Shown: positions 9,837 to 19,468, counted from the first letter of the stretch. The stretch is DNA of 64,000 nucleotides from Leucobacter chromiireducens subsp. chromiireducens (GCF_016758255.1 NZ_QYAD01000001.1:744001-808000), one strand, 5' to 3'. Numbers and translations are program-made. Notes: generated from the sequence alone by a model not told the origin.

Positions 9837-10996
9837 CCCCGCTCGCCGTTGCGCTCCTCGCGGGCGCACTGACGCTCGCGCTCAGCCTGTCTCTCCCCAT
9901 CGCGGTGAAGCCATGGCTTGTGCGTCTGGGCATCATGGACGTGCCCAATGAGCGGTCATCGCACGAGCGGCCGGTGCTGCGAGGCCTTGGGCTCGCAGTG
10001 TTGATTGCCATGCTCGTCGGCGGGGTCTTCGCCGTTGTGCTGTTCGCCGTACCCGGTTGGGGCGGGCACGCGGTGTGGGACGCGCTCCTTGTAGTGGTCA
10101 TCGGCTCGCTACTTGCCGGCATGCTTGGGCTCGCCGAAGATCTCCGGGGGATCAGTGTTCCCGTGCGCAGCGCCGCGCTCCTGCTGATCGCCGCTGGCTC
10201 GGCCGTGGGGGTGCTGTTCGCCGCAGGACAGTTCGGCGGCGCCGGCCTGGGGCACGGACCCGGGCTCGCCGGAGGCGACGTCCGGCCGCTTGTGGGCCCG
10301 CTCGCCGGTGTCGATCCCTTGAGCTCGGTGACCGTGTCGACCGAGCCTCTGCCATTCTGGGGCGCCGCGGTGCTCGTCGTGTACGCGGTGCTCTTCATCT
10401 CGAGCTACATCAACGTGGCCAACTTCATGGATGGGCTCAACGGGATCAGTGGCTTCCACGGCGTGATCGCGGGGCTGACGTTCGGTGTGGTCGGCTGGGT
10501 ACAGGACATGCCCTGGCTCGTTGCTGCGGGCCTCGTGCTGGCCGCCGGCTTCGCGGGCTTCTTGCCCTGGAACCTCACGAAGCCCGGCGCGTTCATGGGA
10601 GACGTTGGCAGCTACCTTCTTGGAGGCGCGACCGCGCTCACCAGCTTTGCTGCGCTCGTCTCGGGAGCCCCGCTCCTCGCAACGATCGGGCCGATGGTCA
10701 TCTACTTTGGGGATGTGGGCGTCACCCTGGTAAAGCGCGTGCGCGCGGGCAAGCGCTGGGACGAGCCGCACAAGGAGCACACGTACCAGCGGATTCAGCA
10801 GCGCGGCTACACGCACGTCCAGGCATCGGGGCTCACCGCAGCGTGCACGCTCGCGGCGTCGGTGCTCGGGGTCGCGTCCTGCTGCACGCCACTCTGGGGC
10901 ACGCTCGTGCTCCTTGCGGGCGGCTTCGCGGTGCTGCTTGTCTACTTGGCGCTCCCACGCCTGTTGCCGGATCGCTCCGCCGCGATCCAGCACTGA
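9833..10996 (+). CDS. WecA/MraY-family undecaprenyl-phosphate sugar-1-phosphate transferase
   Basis: A 387-residue polytopic protein of the glycosyltransferase-4 family, predicted to load a sugar-1-phosphate onto undecaprenyl phosphate as the first step of a surface glycan or teichoic-acid-like polymer. Family landmarks are the PNERSSHERPVLRGLG opening near residue 40, NVANFMDGLNGISG near 198-211, GAFMGDVGSYLLGG near 252-265 and a basic loop EPHKEHTYQRIQQRGYTH near 312. The motif that is usually Asp-Asp reads LAEDLRG here (near residue 103), so the first Asp is Glu. It is translationally coupled to the upstream dehydratase. The acceptor sugar cannot be told from sequence. Confidence 0.87.
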   Translation: MTPLAVALLAGALTLALSLSLPIAVKPWLVRLGIMDVPNERSSHERPVLRGLGLAVLIAMLVGGVFAVVLFAVPGWGGHAVWDALLVVVIGSLLAGMLGLAEDLRGISVPVRSAALLLIAAGSAVGVLFAAGQFGGAGLGHGPGLAGGDVRPLVGPLAGVDPLSSVTVSTEPLPFWGAAVLVVYAVLFISSYINVANFMDGLNGISGFHGVIAGLTFGVVGWVQDMPWLVAAGLVLAAGFAGFLPWNLTKPGAFMGDVGSYLLGGATALTSFAALVSGAPLLATIGPMVIYFGDVGVTLVKRVRAGKRWDEPHKEHTYQRIQQRGYTHVQASGLTAACTLAASVLGVASCCTPLWGTLVLLAGGFAVLLVYLALPRLLPDRSAAIQH

Positions 10997-11097
10997 TTTT
11001 TCGGGTGCCCGCTGCCTCGTCCGGGGGAGCTGAGAGGCGCGTTTCGGCGCAGGATTCCCGCCCGAATACGTGCGACACGCAGCGCGACACGCCCGGG

Positions 11098-11127
11098 TTG
11101 CATGATGCATATTCCGTGTGTCAGAAT
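11098..11127 (+). promoter_or_regulatory. Predicted promoter of the S10 operon
   Basis: TTGCAT (11098-11103), an 18-bp spacer and CAGAAT (11122-11127) give a plausible sigma-70-type promoter. Transcription would start near 11134 and read into the structured rpsJ leader. Confidence 0.55.
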
Positions 11128-11239
11128 AGACAGGTTCAGTACTCCGCGCTTCGGTGCGGATCACTGCCAGGCAGTGCATAATCTCCCGGTCCGCCGGGGT
11201 TAGGCCGCGGGTAGCGAACACAACCCGCACGCCAGTCGG

Positions 11240-11265
11240 CGGCCAGACTTCGTCCGGCCGTTTTT
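11240..11265 (+). terminator. Terminator-like hairpin inside the S10 leader (possible attenuator)
   Basis: A 9-bp stem (11240-11248 with 11252-11260, one A-C mismatch, loop TTC) is followed directly by TTTTT (11261-11265). It lies between the predicted promoter and rpsJ, about 170 nt before the start codon, so it would stop leader transcripts unless countered. Confidence 0.65.
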
Positions 11266-11433
11266 GTGTGTGCGGGGCCGCTTGCGCAAGCAGGTGGTTT
11301 TGACAGGTGAACAGAGACCCAGCACATGCGCCTCCTTGTGGGGTGCCGCTGCCAGGGCGCTGGTACGCAAGACGTCCAATGCCGCTCGCCCCTCGGGGTG
11401 CGCAGTACGACGCAAGTAGAAAGTAGAGATGTC

Positions 11434-11742
11434 ATGGCGGGACAGAAGATCCGCATTCGACTGAAGTCGTATGACCACGAGGTCATCGACAACTCCGCGC
11501 GCAAGATTGTCGACACGGTAACCCGCGCGGGTGCAACCGTGATCGGCCCCGTGCCGCTCCCGACGGAGAAGAACGTGATCGCAGTGATCCGTTCGCCCCA
11601 CAAGTACAAGGACAGCCGCGAGCACTTCGAGAAGCGCACGCACAAGCGCCTGATCGACATTGTCGATCCCACCCCCAAGGCCGTCGATTCGCTCATGCGT
11701 CTCGATCTCCCGGCCGACGTCAACATCGAGATCAAGCTCTAA
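11434..11742 (+). CDS. rpsJ: 30S ribosomal protein S10 (uS10)
   Basis: A 102-residue protein starting [19 protein letters not shown] and ending [11 protein letters not shown], both typical. The ATG at 11434 gives the family length; an upstream in-frame ATG at 11326 would extend into the leader. S10 is a 30S head protein and, with NusB, part of the antitermination complex. It heads the S10 operon and is preceded by a long structured leader. Confidence 0.97.
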   Translation: MAGQKIRIRLKSYDHEVIDNSARKIVDTVTRAGATVIGPVPLPTEKNVIAVIRSPHKYKDSREHFEKRTHKRLIDIVDPTPKAVDSLMRLDLPADVNIEIKL

Positions 11743-11756
11743 GGGGGGATCGAATC

Positions 11757-12410
11757 ATGGCAGTAGAACGCAATGTGAAGGGTCTCCTGGGCACCAAGCT
11801 CGGGATGACGCAGGTGTGGGACGAGAGTGGCAAGGTCGTTCCCGTTACCGTGATCGAGGTTGCTCCCAACGTCATCACGCAGATCCGCACCCCCGAGGTC
11901 GACGGCTACAACGCCGTTCAGATCGCCGCGGGCGCAATCGATCCCCGCAAGGTCAACAAGCCGACCGCTGGTCACTTCGAGAAGGCCGGCGTCACGCCGC
12001 GCCGTCACGTGACCGAGGTCCGCACGGCCGACGCCGCTGAGTACACGCTGGGCCAGGAGCTCACCGTCGACGGCACCTTCGAAGCCGGTCAGAAGATCGA
12101 CGTCGTTGGCACCTCGAAGGGCAAGGGCTTCGCGGGCACCATGAAGCGTCACAACTTCAAGGGTGTCTCCGCATCGCACGGCGCTCACCGTAACCACCGT
12201 AAGCCCGGCTCCATCGGCGGCGCAGCGACCCCCGGTCGCGTGTTCCGTGGTCAGAAGATGGCCGGCCGTATGGGTGGCGATCGTGTGACCGTGCAGAACC
12301 TCACCGTGCAGGCAATCGACGCCGAGAAGGGTCTCATCCTGGTTAAGGGTGCAGTTCCCGGTGCGCGCGGTCGTCTCGTATTCGTTCGCAACGCAGTGAA
12401 GGGGGCGTAG
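11757..12410 (+). CDS. rplC: 50S ribosomal protein L3 (uL3)
   Basis: A 217-residue early-assembly 23S-binding protein. AAGGGGGGATCG precedes the ATG. The long loop toward the peptidyl-transferase centre is visible as [20 protein letters not shown] (near residues 142-161), with the [13 protein letters not shown] stretch after it. It lies 14 nt after rpsJ in the S10 operon. Confidence 0.98.
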   Translation: MAVERNVKGLLGTKLGMTQVWDESGKVVPVTVIEVAPNVITQIRTPEVDGYNAVQIAAGAIDPRKVNKPTAGHFEKAGVTPRRHVTEVRTADAAEYTLGQELTVDGTFEAGQKIDVVGTSKGKGFAGTMKRHNFKGVSASHGAHRNHRKPGSIGGAATPGRVFRGQKMAGRMGGDRVTVQNLTVQAIDAEKGLILVKGAVPGARGRLVFVRNAVKGA

Positions 12411-12413
12411 TTC

Positions 12414-13067
12414 ATGGCTACCGCTACCAAGCTCGAGGTGCTCGACGCGAAGGGCAAGAAGGCCGGGTCGGTTGACCTGCCCGAGGCTCTCTTCGGCGCC
12501 GAGACCAACGTCCCGCTGATCCACCAGGTGGTCACCGCTCAGCTCGCAGCTGCGCGTCAGGGTACGCACAAGACCAAGAACCGTGGCGAGCGCTCCGGTT
12601 CGGGTGTCAAGCCGTTCAAGCAGAAGGGCACCGGCCGCGCCCGTCAGGGTTCCGTCCGCATGCCTCAGCACCGCGGCGGCGGCATCGTCCACGGACCCGT
12701 GCCCCGCGATTACTCGCAGCGCACCCCCAAGAAGATGATTGCTGCGGCTCTCCGCGGCGTGCTCTCGGACCGCGCTCGCGCGAACCGCCTGCACGTTGTT
12801 GACGGTTTCGGCATCGGTGACAAGCCCAGCACCAAGACCGCACGCGAGTTCCTCGCTCAGGTCGCGCCGGGCAAGCGCGTGCTCGTGGTCGTTGACCGCG
12901 CGGACGAGCTGACCACGCTGAGCGTGCGCAACCTGCCGTTCGTTCACGTGCTGTTCCAGGACCAGCTCAACGCTTACGACGTTGTCGTCAGCGATGATCT
13001 CGTCTTCACCAAGGCTGCCTTCGACCAGTTCGTCGCCGGCCGTGCCGCTCAGGAGGACACGAAGTGA
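12414..13067 (+). CDS. rplD: 50S ribosomal protein L4 (uL4)
   Basis: A 217-residue protein lining the nascent-peptide tunnel. The extended loop appears as [29 protein letters not shown] sequence near residues 50-72, followed by [17 protein letters not shown]. It starts 3 nt after rplC and overlaps rplW by GTGA. In E. coli L4 is the autogenous repressor and attenuator of the S10 operon, which makes the leader upstream of rpsJ of interest. Confidence 0.98.
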   Translation: MATATKLEVLDAKGKKAGSVDLPEALFGAETNVPLIHQVVTAQLAAARQGTHKTKNRGERSGSGVKPFKQKGTGRARQGSVRMPQHRGGGIVHGPVPRDYSQRTPKKMIAAALRGVLSDRARANRLHVVDGFGIGDKPSTKTAREFLAQVAPGKRVLVVVDRADELTTLSVRNLPFVHVLFQDQLNAYDVVVSDDLVFTKAAFDQFVAGRAAQEDTK

Positions 13068-13363
13068 GCCTGAACAAGTCTGCACACGACGTCATCATCC
13101 GCCCGATCGTTTCTGAGAAGAGCTACGGTCTGATCGACACCAACGGCCAGTACACCTTCGAGGTGGCGCCGACGGCGAACAAGACCGAGATCAAGCTCGC
13201 TATCGAGCAGGTCTTTAGCGTCAAGGTCGAGAAGGTCCGCACGCTGAACCGCAAGGGCAAGACCCGCCGCACCAAGTTCGGTGCGGGTAAGCGCAAGGAC
13301 ACGAAGCGTGCCATCGTCACGCTGAAGTCCGGCTCCATCGACATCTTCACGGCTGCGCTGTAG
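13064..13363 (+). CDS. rplW: 50S ribosomal protein L23 (uL23)
   Basis: A 99-residue protein at the tunnel exit, where trigger factor and SRP dock. It begins with GTG inside the rplD stop. The opening [14 protein letters not shown] and the [24 protein letters not shown] arm are characteristic. The length is normal for the family. Confidence 0.97.
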   Translation: MSLNKSAHDVIIRPIVSEKSYGLIDTNGQYTFEVAPTANKTEIKLAIEQVFSVKVEKVRTLNRKGKTRRTKFGAGKRKDTKRAIVTLKSGSIDIFTAAL

Positions 13364-13385
13364 AAGGGGCGAAAAGGAACACACT

Positions 13386-14222
13386 ATGGCTATTCGCAAG
13401 TACAAGCCGACGACCCCGGGTCGTCGCGGTTCGAGCGTTGCTGATTTCGCTGAGATCACCCGCTCCACGCCCGAGAAGTCGCTGCTTCGCCCGCTCCCCA
13501 AGACGGGCGGCCGCAACAACCAGGGCCGTATCACCACCCGCCACATCGGCGGTGGCCACAAGCGCCAGTACCGCGTCATCGACTTCCGTCGCAATGACAA
13601 GGACGGCGTCAACGCCAAGGTTGCGCACATCGAGTACGACCCCAACCGCACGGCGCGCATCGCGCTCCTGCACTTTGAGGACGGCACGAAGCGTTACATC
13701 ATCGCGCCCAACAAGCTGAAGCAGGGCGATGTCGTCGAGTCGGGTCCGGCCGCCGATATCAAGCCCGGCAACAACTTGCCGCTGAAGAACATCCCGACCG
13801 GTACCGTGATTCACGCGATCGAGCTGAAGCCCGGCGGGGGTGCCAAGATGGCGCGCTCCGCAGGTGCATCCGTTCGCCTCGTTGCGAAGGACGGCCCCTA
13901 CGCTCAGCTGCGTCTCCCCTCGGGCGAGATCCGCAACGTCGATGCGCGCTGCCGCGCGACCATCGGCGAGGTCGGCAACGCCGAGCAGTCGAACATCAAC
14001 TGGGGCAAGGCTGGCCGTATGCGCTGGAAGGGCGTCCGCCCGACCGTCCGCGGTGTTGTCATGAACCCGGTTGATCACCCGCACGGTGGTGGCGAAGGCC
14101 GCACCTCGGGTGGCCGTCACCCGGTCAGCCCCTGGGGCCAGAAGGAAGGCCGTACGCGCCGTCCGAACAAGGAAAGCGACAAGCTCATTGTGCGTCGCCG
14201 CAATGTTGGCAAGAAGCGTTAG
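13386..14222 (+). CDS. rplB: 50S ribosomal protein L2 (uL2)
   Basis: A 278-residue protein near the peptidyl-transferase centre and the bridge to 16S rRNA. It starts [17 protein letters not shown] after an AAAAGGAAC site. The conserved [25 protein letters not shown] region is near residue 42, and the [19 protein letters not shown] segment, which carries the functionally key histidine, is near 222-240. It is the fifth gene of the S10 operon. Confidence 0.98.
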   Translation: MAIRKYKPTTPGRRGSSVADFAEITRSTPEKSLLRPLPKTGGRNNQGRITTRHIGGGHKRQYRVIDFRRNDKDGVNAKVAHIEYDPNRTARIALLHFEDGTKRYIIAPNKLKQGDVVESGPAADIKPGNNLPLKNIPTGTVIHAIELKPGGGAKMARSAGASVRLVAKDGPYAQLRLPSGEIRNVDARCRATIGEVGNAEQSNINWGKAGRMRWKGVRPTVRGVVMNPVDHPHGGGEGRTSGGRHPVSPWGQKEGRTRRPNKESDKLIVRRRNVGKKR

Positions 14223-14244
14223 TCGGCGGGTAGGAGAATAGAAG

Positions 14245-14526
14245 ATGCCTCGTAGTCTCAAGAAGGGCCCCTTCGTCGATAACCACCTGCTGAACAAGGT
14301 GGTTGTCCAGAACGAAGCTGGCACCAAGAACGTGATCAAGACCTGGTCGCGCCGCTCGATGATCATCCCCGCAATGCTGGGTCACACCATCGCAGTGCAC
14401 GACGGTCGCAAGCACATTCCCGTGTTCGTAACGGAGACCATGGTCGGTCACAAGCTGGGCGAGTTTGCGCCCACTCGTACCTTCCGCGGTCACGTGAAGG
14501 ACGACAAGAAGGGCCGTCGCCGCTAA
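14245..14526 (+). CDS. rpsS: 30S ribosomal protein S19 (uS19)
   Basis: A 93-residue protein of the 30S head that forms an intersubunit bridge. It starts [16 protein letters not shown] after TAGGAGAAT, and contains [20 protein letters not shown] and the [14 protein letters not shown] end block. Length and position between L2 and L22 are normal. Confidence 0.98.
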   Translation: MPRSLKKGPFVDNHLLNKVVVQNEAGTKNVIKTWSRRSMIIPAMLGHTIAVHDGRKHIPVFVTETMVGHKLGEFAPTRTFRGHVKDDKKGRRR

Positions 14527-14552
14527 GCGGCGACGTGAAGGAGGAGAGAGAA

Positions 14553-14936
14553 ATGGTGGAATCGACCGCACGCGTGCGTCAGATCCGCATCACCCCCCAG
14601 AAGGCCCGTCGCGTTGTTGACCTGGTTCGCGGGAAGAACGCTCAGGAGGCACTTGCCATCCTGAAGTTCGCCCCCCAGGCTGCCGCTGAGCCCGTGTTCA
14701 AGCTGGTCGCTTCGGCGATCGCGAACGCCCGGGTGAAGGCCGACGCGGAGAACCTGCGTCTCAACGAGGACGAGCTGGTCATCGCTCGCGCCTACGTCGA
14801 CGAGGGCACGACGCTCAAGCGTTTCCGCCCCCGCGCGCAGGGCCGTGCGTTCCGGATCAACAAGCGGACCAGCCACATCACCGTCGTTCTGCAGACGGCC
14901 GATGAGCTCCAGTCCGCGAAGAAGGGAGCCAAGTAA
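14553..14936 (+). CDS. rplV: 50S ribosomal protein L22 (uL22)
   Basis: A 127-residue tunnel protein. The ATG at 14553 follows GGAGGAGAG; a GTG at 14535 would place that Shine-Dalgarno inside the coding region. [20 protein letters not shown] lies at the N-terminus, and the beta-hairpin that lines the tunnel ([24 protein letters not shown]) is near residues 89-113. The rpsC ATG follows directly after its stop. Confidence 0.97.
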   Translation: MVESTARVRQIRITPQKARRVVDLVRGKNAQEALAILKFAPQAAAEPVFKLVASAIANARVKADAENLRLNEDELVIARAYVDEGTTLKRFRPRAQGRAFRINKRTSHITVVLQTADELQSAKKGAK

Positions 14937-15695
14937 ATGGGCCAGAAGATTCATCCCTACGGCTTCCGCCTCGGGATCACCACTGACCACGTCTCGCGTT
15001 GGTTCTCGGACTCGACCAAGAAGGGTCAGCGTTATGCTGACTACCTGGCCGAGGACATCAAGATCCGCCAGCACCTGACGAAGCAGCTCGATCGTGCGGG
15101 CGTGTCCCGCGTGGAGATCGAGCGCACCCGCGATCGCGTCCGCGTGGACATCCACTCGGCGCGTCCCGGCATCGTGATCGGCCGCCGTGGCGCCGAGGCT
15201 GAGCGCATCCGCGCTGACCTCGAGAAGCTCACGGGCAAGCAGATCCAGCTGAACATCCTTGAGGTCAAGAACCCCGAGGCTGACGCTCAGCTCGTCGCAC
15301 AGGGCATCGCCGAGCAGCTCGCTGCGCGCGTGGCTTTCCGCCGCGCAATGCGTAAGGGCCTGCAGGGTGCTCAGCGCGCCGGTGCCAAGGGCATCCGTAT
15401 CCAGGTCTCCGGCCGTCTTGGCGGCGCCGAGATGAGCCGTTCGGAGTTCTACCGTGAGGGTCGCGTGCCGCTGCACACGCTCCGCGCGAACATCGACTAC
15501 GGCTTCTACGAGGCGAAGACCACCTTCGGCCGCATTGGCGTGAAGGTCTGGATCTACAAGGGTGACCTCACCAACAAGGAACTCGCTCGCGAGCAGGCGG
15601 CCCAGAAGCCGTCTCGCGACCGTGGCGACCGCCGCCGTGCGCCCCGTGGCGCTCAGGCCGAGGCTGCACCCGCTGCAGCAGGAGCGGAGAAGTAA
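14937..15695 (+). CDS. rpsC: 30S ribosomal protein S3 (uS3)
   Basis: A 252-residue protein at the mRNA entry pore with helicase-like action. It starts [23 protein letters not shown], carries the KH domain [19 protein letters not shown] near residues 82-100, and has the KVWIYKGD end motif near 203. After that comes a basic then Ala-rich tail of about 35 residues ending [10 protein letters not shown], a common actinobacterial extension. Confidence 0.98.
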   Translation: MGQKIHPYGFRLGITTDHVSRWFSDSTKKGQRYADYLAEDIKIRQHLTKQLDRAGVSRVEIERTRDRVRVDIHSARPGIVIGRRGAEAERIRADLEKLTGKQIQLNILEVKNPEADAQLVAQGIAEQLAARVAFRRAMRKGLQGAQRAGAKGIRIQVSGRLGGAEMSRSEFYREGRVPLHTLRANIDYGFYEAKTTFGRIGVKVWIYKGDLTNKELAREQAAQKPSRDRGDRRRAPRGAQAEAAPAAAGAEK

Positions 15696-15697
15696 GC

Positions 15698-16117
15698 ATG
15701 CTGATTCCTCGTCGAGTCAAGTACCGCAAGCAGCACCACCCCAGCCGCAGCGGCCAGTCCAAGGGCGGCAACACCGTCGCCTTCGGTGAGTTCGGTATCC
15801 AGGCACTGACCCCCGCCTACGTGACCAACCGTCAGATCGAGTCCGCTCGTATCGCGATGACCCGTCACATCAAGCGTGGTGGCAAGGTGTGGATCAACAT
15901 CTACCCCGACCGTCCCCTCACCAAGAAGCCTGCGGAAACCCGCATGGGTTCCGGTAAGGGTTCGCCCGAGTGGTGGGTGGCCAACGTCAAGCCGGGCCGC
16001 GTCCTCTTTGAGGTCGCCGGCGTCGATGAGCAGCTCGCACGTGAGGCGCTGACCCGCGCCATCCACAAGCTGCCGCTCAAGGCCCGTATTATCAAGCGCG
16101 AGGAGGGCGACGCGTAA
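15698..16117 (+). CDS. rplP: 50S ribosomal protein L16 (uL16)
   Basis: A 139-residue protein at the A-site tRNA elbow. It opens [24 protein letters not shown] and includes [39 protein letters not shown], which is diagnostic. It starts 2 nt after rpsC and shares its last base with the rpmC start (TAATG). Confidence 0.98.
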   Translation: MLIPRRVKYRKQHHPSRSGQSKGGNTVAFGEFGIQALTPAYVTNRQIESARIAMTRHIKRGGKVWINIYPDRPLTKKPAETRMGSGKGSPEWWVANVKPGRVLFEVAGVDEQLAREALTRAIHKLPLKARIIKREEGDA

Positions 16118-16428
16118 TGGCGATCGGTACCAAGGAACTGGCCATCACGGAGCTCGACTCGTTCGAGAACGAGCGTCTGGCCGAAGAGCTCAAGAAGGCA
16201 AAGGGTGAGCTCTTCAACCTGCGATTCCAGTCGGCCACCGGCCAGCTGGAAAGCCACGGTCGTGTGCGCCAGGTGAAGCGCGATATCGCGCGCATCTACA
16301 CGGTGCTCCGCGAGCGTGAGCTCGGCATTCGGGTCACCCCCGCTGCCGAGACTGCTCCCGCCAAGGCGAAGAAGAGCACCAAGAAGACCGAGCAGGCGGA
16401 CGCCGCCGCTGAGACGAAGGAGGCCTAA
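16117..16428 (+). CDS. rpmC: 50S ribosomal protein L29 (uL29) with C-terminal extension
   Basis: A 103-residue protein; L29 is normally 65-80. The core, two antiparallel helices, is visible ([27 protein letters not shown] and [18 protein letters not shown]). About 30 extra residues rich in Ala, Lys, Glu and Thr follow and look disordered. It helps form the tunnel exit next to L23. It is coupled to rplP and rpsQ. Confidence 0.96.
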   Translation: MAIGTKELAITELDSFENERLAEELKKAKGELFNLRFQSATGQLESHGRVRQVKRDIARIYTVLRERELGIRVTPAAETAPAKAKKSTKKTEQADAAAETKEA

Positions 16429-16430
16429 GA

Positions 16431-16703
16431 ATGGCTGAGGTCGAGAAGGAACAGCGCGGCTACCGTAAGGCTCGCCGTGGCTACGTCGTCAGCGACAAGA
16501 TGGATAAGACCATCGTCGTCGAGGTCGAGGACCGCGTGAAGCACCCGCTCTACGGCAAGGTCATGCGCCGTTCGTCGAAGGTGAAGGCCCACGACGAGCA
16601 GAACACCGCCGGCATCGGCGATCTCGTGCTCATCCACGAGACCCGCCCGCTGAGCGCTTCGAAGCGCTGGCGTCTGGTCGAGATCCTCGAGAAGGCGAAG
16701 TAA
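16431..16703 (+). CDS. rpsQ: 30S ribosomal protein S17 (uS17)
   Basis: A 90-residue OB-fold 16S-binding protein. [32 protein letters not shown] and the ending [19 protein letters not shown] are characteristic. It begins 2 nt after rpmC and is the last gene of the S10 unit proper; rplN follows after 33 nt with no terminator, so S10 and spc are probably co-transcribed. Confidence 0.97.
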   Translation: MAEVEKEQRGYRKARRGYVVSDKMDKTIVVEVEDRVKHPLYGKVMRRSSKVKAHDEQNTAGIGDLVLIHETRPLSASKRWRLVEILEKAK

Positions 16704-16736
16704 GCCCTCGCGGCTTACTGATTGAAGGAGTAACAA

Positions 16737-17105
16737 GTGATTCAGCAGGAATCCCGACTCAAGGTTGCCGATAACACCGGCGCCAAGGAGTTGCTCACGA
16801 TTCGCGTCCTCGGTGGCTCGCGACGTCGTTACGCCGGTCTCGGCGACACGATCGTTGCAACCGTGAAGGACGCAATCCCCGGCGGCAACGTGAAGAAGGG
16901 TGAGGTCGTCAAGGCCGTCATCGTTCGCACGCGCAAGTCGACCCGTCGCGTTGATGGCTCGTACATCAGCTTCGACGAGAACGCTGCCGTCATTCTCAAG
17001 GCAGACGGGGAGCCCCGCGGCACCCGTATCTTCGGGCCGGTCGGTCGTGAGCTGCGCGACAAGCGCTTCATGAAGATCGTCTCGCTCGCACCGGAGGTGA
17101 TCTAG
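16737..17105 (+). CDS. rplN: 50S ribosomal protein L14 (uL14)
   Basis: A 122-residue protein beginning [20 protein letters not shown] with a GTG start after GAAGGAGTAACAA. It ends IVSLAPEVI as usual. It lies at the subunit interface near L19. It is the first gene of the spc set. Confidence 0.98.
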   Translation: MIQQESRLKVADNTGAKELLTIRVLGGSRRRYAGLGDTIVATVKDAIPGGNVKKGEVVKAVIVRTRKSTRRVDGSYISFDENAAVILKADGEPRGTRIFGPVGRELRDKRFMKIVSLAPEVI

Positions 17106-17109
17106 TCCT

Positions 17110-17472
17110 ATGGGCCAGAAGATCAAGAAGGGTGACCTCGTCGAGGTCATCACGGGTCCGTCGCAGGATCGCGGCGGCTACAAGGGCAAGCAGGGCAAGG
17201 TCATCGAGGTCTTCACCGAGACCGACCGTGTGATCGTCGAGGGCGTCAACTTCGTGACGAAGCACGTCCGCGTCGGCCAGTCCGAGCGTGGCACCCGCGA
17301 GGGTGGGATCGAGACCGTCGAGGCCCCGATCCACATCTCGAACGTCGCAGTTGTCGACCCCGAGACGAAGAAGCCGACTCGCGTTGGTTTCCGCGTCGAA
17401 GAGGTCGAGAAGGATGGCGTCAAGAAGACCGTCCGCGTGCGCTACGCCAAGTCGTCTGGGAAGGACCTCTAA
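17110..17472 (+). CDS. rplX: 50S ribosomal protein L24 (uL24)
   Basis: A 120-residue assembly-initiating protein with a KOW motif ([31 protein letters not shown]). An unusually full Shine-Dalgarno, GGAGGTGATC (17093-17102), lies inside the end of rplN and matches ten bases of the 16S 3' end. Its stop overlaps the rplE ATG by one base. Confidence 0.97.
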   Translation: MGQKIKKGDLVEVITGPSQDRGGYKGKQGKVIEVFTETDRVIVEGVNFVTKHVRVGQSERGTREGGIETVEAPIHISNVAVVDPETKKPTRVGFRVEEVEKDGVKKTVRVRYAKSSGKDL

Positions 17473-18035
17473 TGTCTGAGACCAAGATCCAGCCCCGCCT
17501 CAAGGAGAAGTACCGCGGCGAGATCGTCGAGCAGCTCCGCGAGGAGTTCAGCTACTCGAACATCATGCAGGTTCCCGGCGTCGTCAAGGTCGTCGTGAAC
17601 ACTGGTGTTGGTGAGGCAGCTCGCGACAGCAAGGTGATCGAGGGCGCAATTGCCGACCTCGTGAAGATCACCGGCCAGAAGCCCATGGTCACGAAGGCCC
17701 GCAAGTCCATCGCGCAGTTCAAGCTGCGTGAGGGCCAGGCCATCGGCGCGCACGTCACCCTCCGTGGTGACCGCGCGTGGGAATTCCTTGATCGTCTCAT
17801 CAACCTCGCACTGCCGCGTATCCGCGATTTCCGCGGACTTTCGCCCAAGCAGTTCGATGGCAACGGCAACTACACCTTCGGTCTGACCGAGCAGAGTGTG
17901 TTCCACGAGATCGATCAGGATAAGATTGACCGCGTGCGTGGCTTCGACATCACTGTCGTGACCACCGCTAAGTCGGACGACGAGGGCCGTGCGCTGCTTC
18001 GCGCACTTGGCTTCCCGTTCAAGACTGACAACTAA
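17472..18035 (+). CDS. rplE: 50S ribosomal protein L5 (uL5)
   Basis: A 187-residue 5S-rRNA-binding protein of the central protuberance. [19 protein letters not shown] and [20 protein letters not shown] are family signatures, and the end [13 protein letters not shown] is typical. In many actinobacteria rpsN follows directly; here a 12-bp hairpin and rpsH follow instead. Confidence 0.98.
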   Translation: MSETKIQPRLKEKYRGEIVEQLREEFSYSNIMQVPGVVKVVVNTGVGEAARDSKVIEGAIADLVKITGQKPMVTKARKSIAQFKLREGQAIGAHVTLRGDRAWEFLDRLINLALPRIRDFRGLSPKQFDGNGNYTFGLTEQSVFHEIDQDKIDRVRGFDITVVTTAKSDDEGRALLRALGFPFKTDN

Positions 18036-18051
18036 ATAGTCCAAGCGGTGC

Positions 18052-18079
18052 GGGTGCCCGGGGGATTCCCCGGGCACCC
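18052..18079 (+). other. Perfect 12-bp hairpin between rplE and rpsH
   Basis: Bases 18052-18063 pair exactly with 18068-18079 around a GATT loop. There is no T tract, so it is not a standard terminator. It occupies the position where rpsN lies in many relatives. It may be an mRNA processing or stabilising structure. Confidence 0.6.
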
Positions 18080-18149
18080 CATCCGCATGTCACCCAGGTC
18101 GCGCTCCGTGTAACGGTGCGTGATACCAGGCGAGAAAGAAGAGTCACTC

Positions 18150-18548
18150 ATGACGATGACTGATCCGGTCGCAGATATGCTGACCCGGCTGCGCAACGCC
18201 AACTCTGCGCATCATGACGACGTTTCGCTCCCCGGCTCCAAGCTGAAGGTGCGGATCGCGGAGATCCTCAAGCGCGAGGGCTACATCAAGGACTGGAAGG
18301 TCGAGGACGCACGCGTCGGCACGACCCTCACCATGTCCCTGAAGTACGGCCCGAACCGCGAGCGCTCCATCGAGGGCATCAAGCGCGTGTCCAAGCCCGG
18401 TCTCCGGGTGTACGCACGCTCGACCGAGATCCCGAGCGTGCTCGGTGGCCTCGGCATCGCGATCCTGTCCACGTCCTCCGGTCTCCTGACCGACCGCGAG
18501 GCTGACCAGAAGGGCGTTGGCGGGGAAGTCCTCGCTTACGTGTGGTAA
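18150..18548 (+). CDS. rpsH: 30S ribosomal protein S8 (uS8)
   Basis: A 132-residue 16S central-domain protein. The ATG at 18150 ([18 protein letters not shown]) follows AAGAAGAG and gives the family length; an upstream in-frame ATG at 18120 is rejected. The end [34 protein letters not shown] is diagnostic. In E. coli S8 represses the spc operon at its own rplE-region site. Confidence 0.97.
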   Translation: MTMTDPVADMLTRLRNANSAHHDDVSLPGSKLKVRIAEILKREGYIKDWKVEDARVGTTLTMSLKYGPNRERSIEGIKRVSKPGLRVYARSTEIPSVLGGLGIAILSTSSGLLTDREADQKGVGGEVLAYVW

Positions 18549-18554
18549 GCCGTC

Positions 18555-19091
18555 ATGTCACGTATTGGTAAGCTTCCCATCACCGTTCCCGGTGGTGTAG
18601 ACGTCAAGATCGAGGGCCAGAAGGTCACGGTCAAGGGTTCGAAGGGCGAGCTCTCGCTCGTCGTTGCTGAGCCCATCCGCGTTGCTGTCGAGGAGGGCCA
18701 GGTTGTGGTCTCTCGTCCCGACGACGAGCGCGACTCCCGAGCGCTGCACGGCCTGACCCGCACGCTCATCAACAACAACATCATTGGTGTCACCGAGGGC
18801 TACTCCAAGCAGCTCGAGGTCGTCGGCACCGGCTACCGCGTGCAGCAGAAGGGCGCGGGCCTCGAGCTGGCGCTCGGCTTCTCGCACCCGGTGCTCGTTG
18901 ACGCTCCTGAGGGCATCACGCTCGCTGTTGAGGGCAACACCAAGATCACCGTGAGCGGGATCTCCAAGCAGGCGGTCGGCGAGGCCGCTGCGAACATCCG
19001 CAAGCTGAAGAAGCCGGAGCCCTACAAGGGCAAGGGCATCCGCTACGCGGGCGAGAACGTTCGCCGCAAGGCTGGAAAGGCTGGTAAGTAA
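18555..19091 (+). CDS. rplF: 50S ribosomal protein L6 (uL6)
   Basis: A 178-residue protein made of two similar domains, near the factor-binding site. It opens [22 protein letters not shown] and carries [25 protein letters not shown] at the end. The gap to rpsH is 6 nt and to rplR 2 nt. Confidence 0.98.
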   Translation: MSRIGKLPITVPGGVDVKIEGQKVTVKGSKGELSLVVAEPIRVAVEEGQVVVSRPDDERDSRALHGLTRTLINNNIIGVTEGYSKQLEVVGTGYRVQQKGAGLELALGFSHPVLVDAPEGITLAVEGNTKITVSGISKQAVGEAAANIRKLKKPEPYKGKGIRYAGENVRRKAGKAGK

Positions 19092-19093
19092 CC

Positions 19094-19468
19094 ATGGCCG
19101 CTAACATCACCCGTGCAAAGGGTCGTTCGGCTGCGCGTGTGCGCCGTCACGCCCGCCTGCGCAAGAAGATTGTCGGCACGGAGCTCCGTCCCCGTCTCGT
19201 GGTGACCCGCTCGTCGCGTCACGTCTTCGTTCAGGTTGTTGACGACTCGAAGGGCATCACCCTCGCGTCGGCGTCGACCATGGAAGCCGATCTCCGCGCT
19301 CACGAGGGCGACAAGACGGCAAAGGCCCGCAAGGTTGGCGAGCTCGTCGCCGAGCGTGCGAAGAGCGCTGGCGTTGAGGCAGTCGTCTTCGACCGTGGCG
19401 GCAGCAAGTACGCCGGCCGTGTTGCAGCGATCGCCGATGGCGCTCGCGAAGGGGGGCTGACCCTGTGA
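19094..19468 (+). CDS. rplR: 50S ribosomal protein L18 (uL18)
   Basis: A 124-residue 5S-rRNA-binding protein. The basic N-terminus ([15 protein letters not shown]), [20 protein letters not shown] and the end [26 protein letters not shown] are typical. Its stop overlaps the rpsE GTG by 4 nt. Confidence 0.98.
   Translation: MAANITRAKGRSAARVRRHARLRKKIVGTELRPRLVVTRSSRHVFVQVVDDSKGITLASASTMEADLRAHEGDKTAKARKVGELVAERAKSAGVEAVVFDRGGSKYAGRVAAIADGAREGGLTL

Larger units (their letters stand above)
10997..11433 (+). promoter_or_regulatory. Long S10-operon leader (437 bp, no gene)
   Basis: This gap holds the predicted rpsJ promoter (11098-11127), then a leader of about 300 nt. It can form CCGCGC-TTCG-GTGCGG (11144-11159), a CACTGCC-A-GGCAGTG palindrome (11162-11176) and a terminator-like hairpin with a T tract (11240-11265). 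A TTGACA at 11300-11305 lacks a matching -10. I see no gene in the gap. In E. coli the S10 leader is the site of L4-dependent attenuation; an equivalent role here is inference. Confidence 0.6.

Noticed and set aside
11300..11328. A second S10 promoter using TTGACA at 11300-11305
   Set aside because: The -35 is perfect, but the bases 17 nt further (CACATG) are not a credible -10.
18036..18149. A possible short or degraded rpsN between rplE and rpsH
   Set aside because: The 114-bp gap holds only a hairpin and a ribosome-binding site; no frame encodes an S14-like zinc or non-zinc protein.
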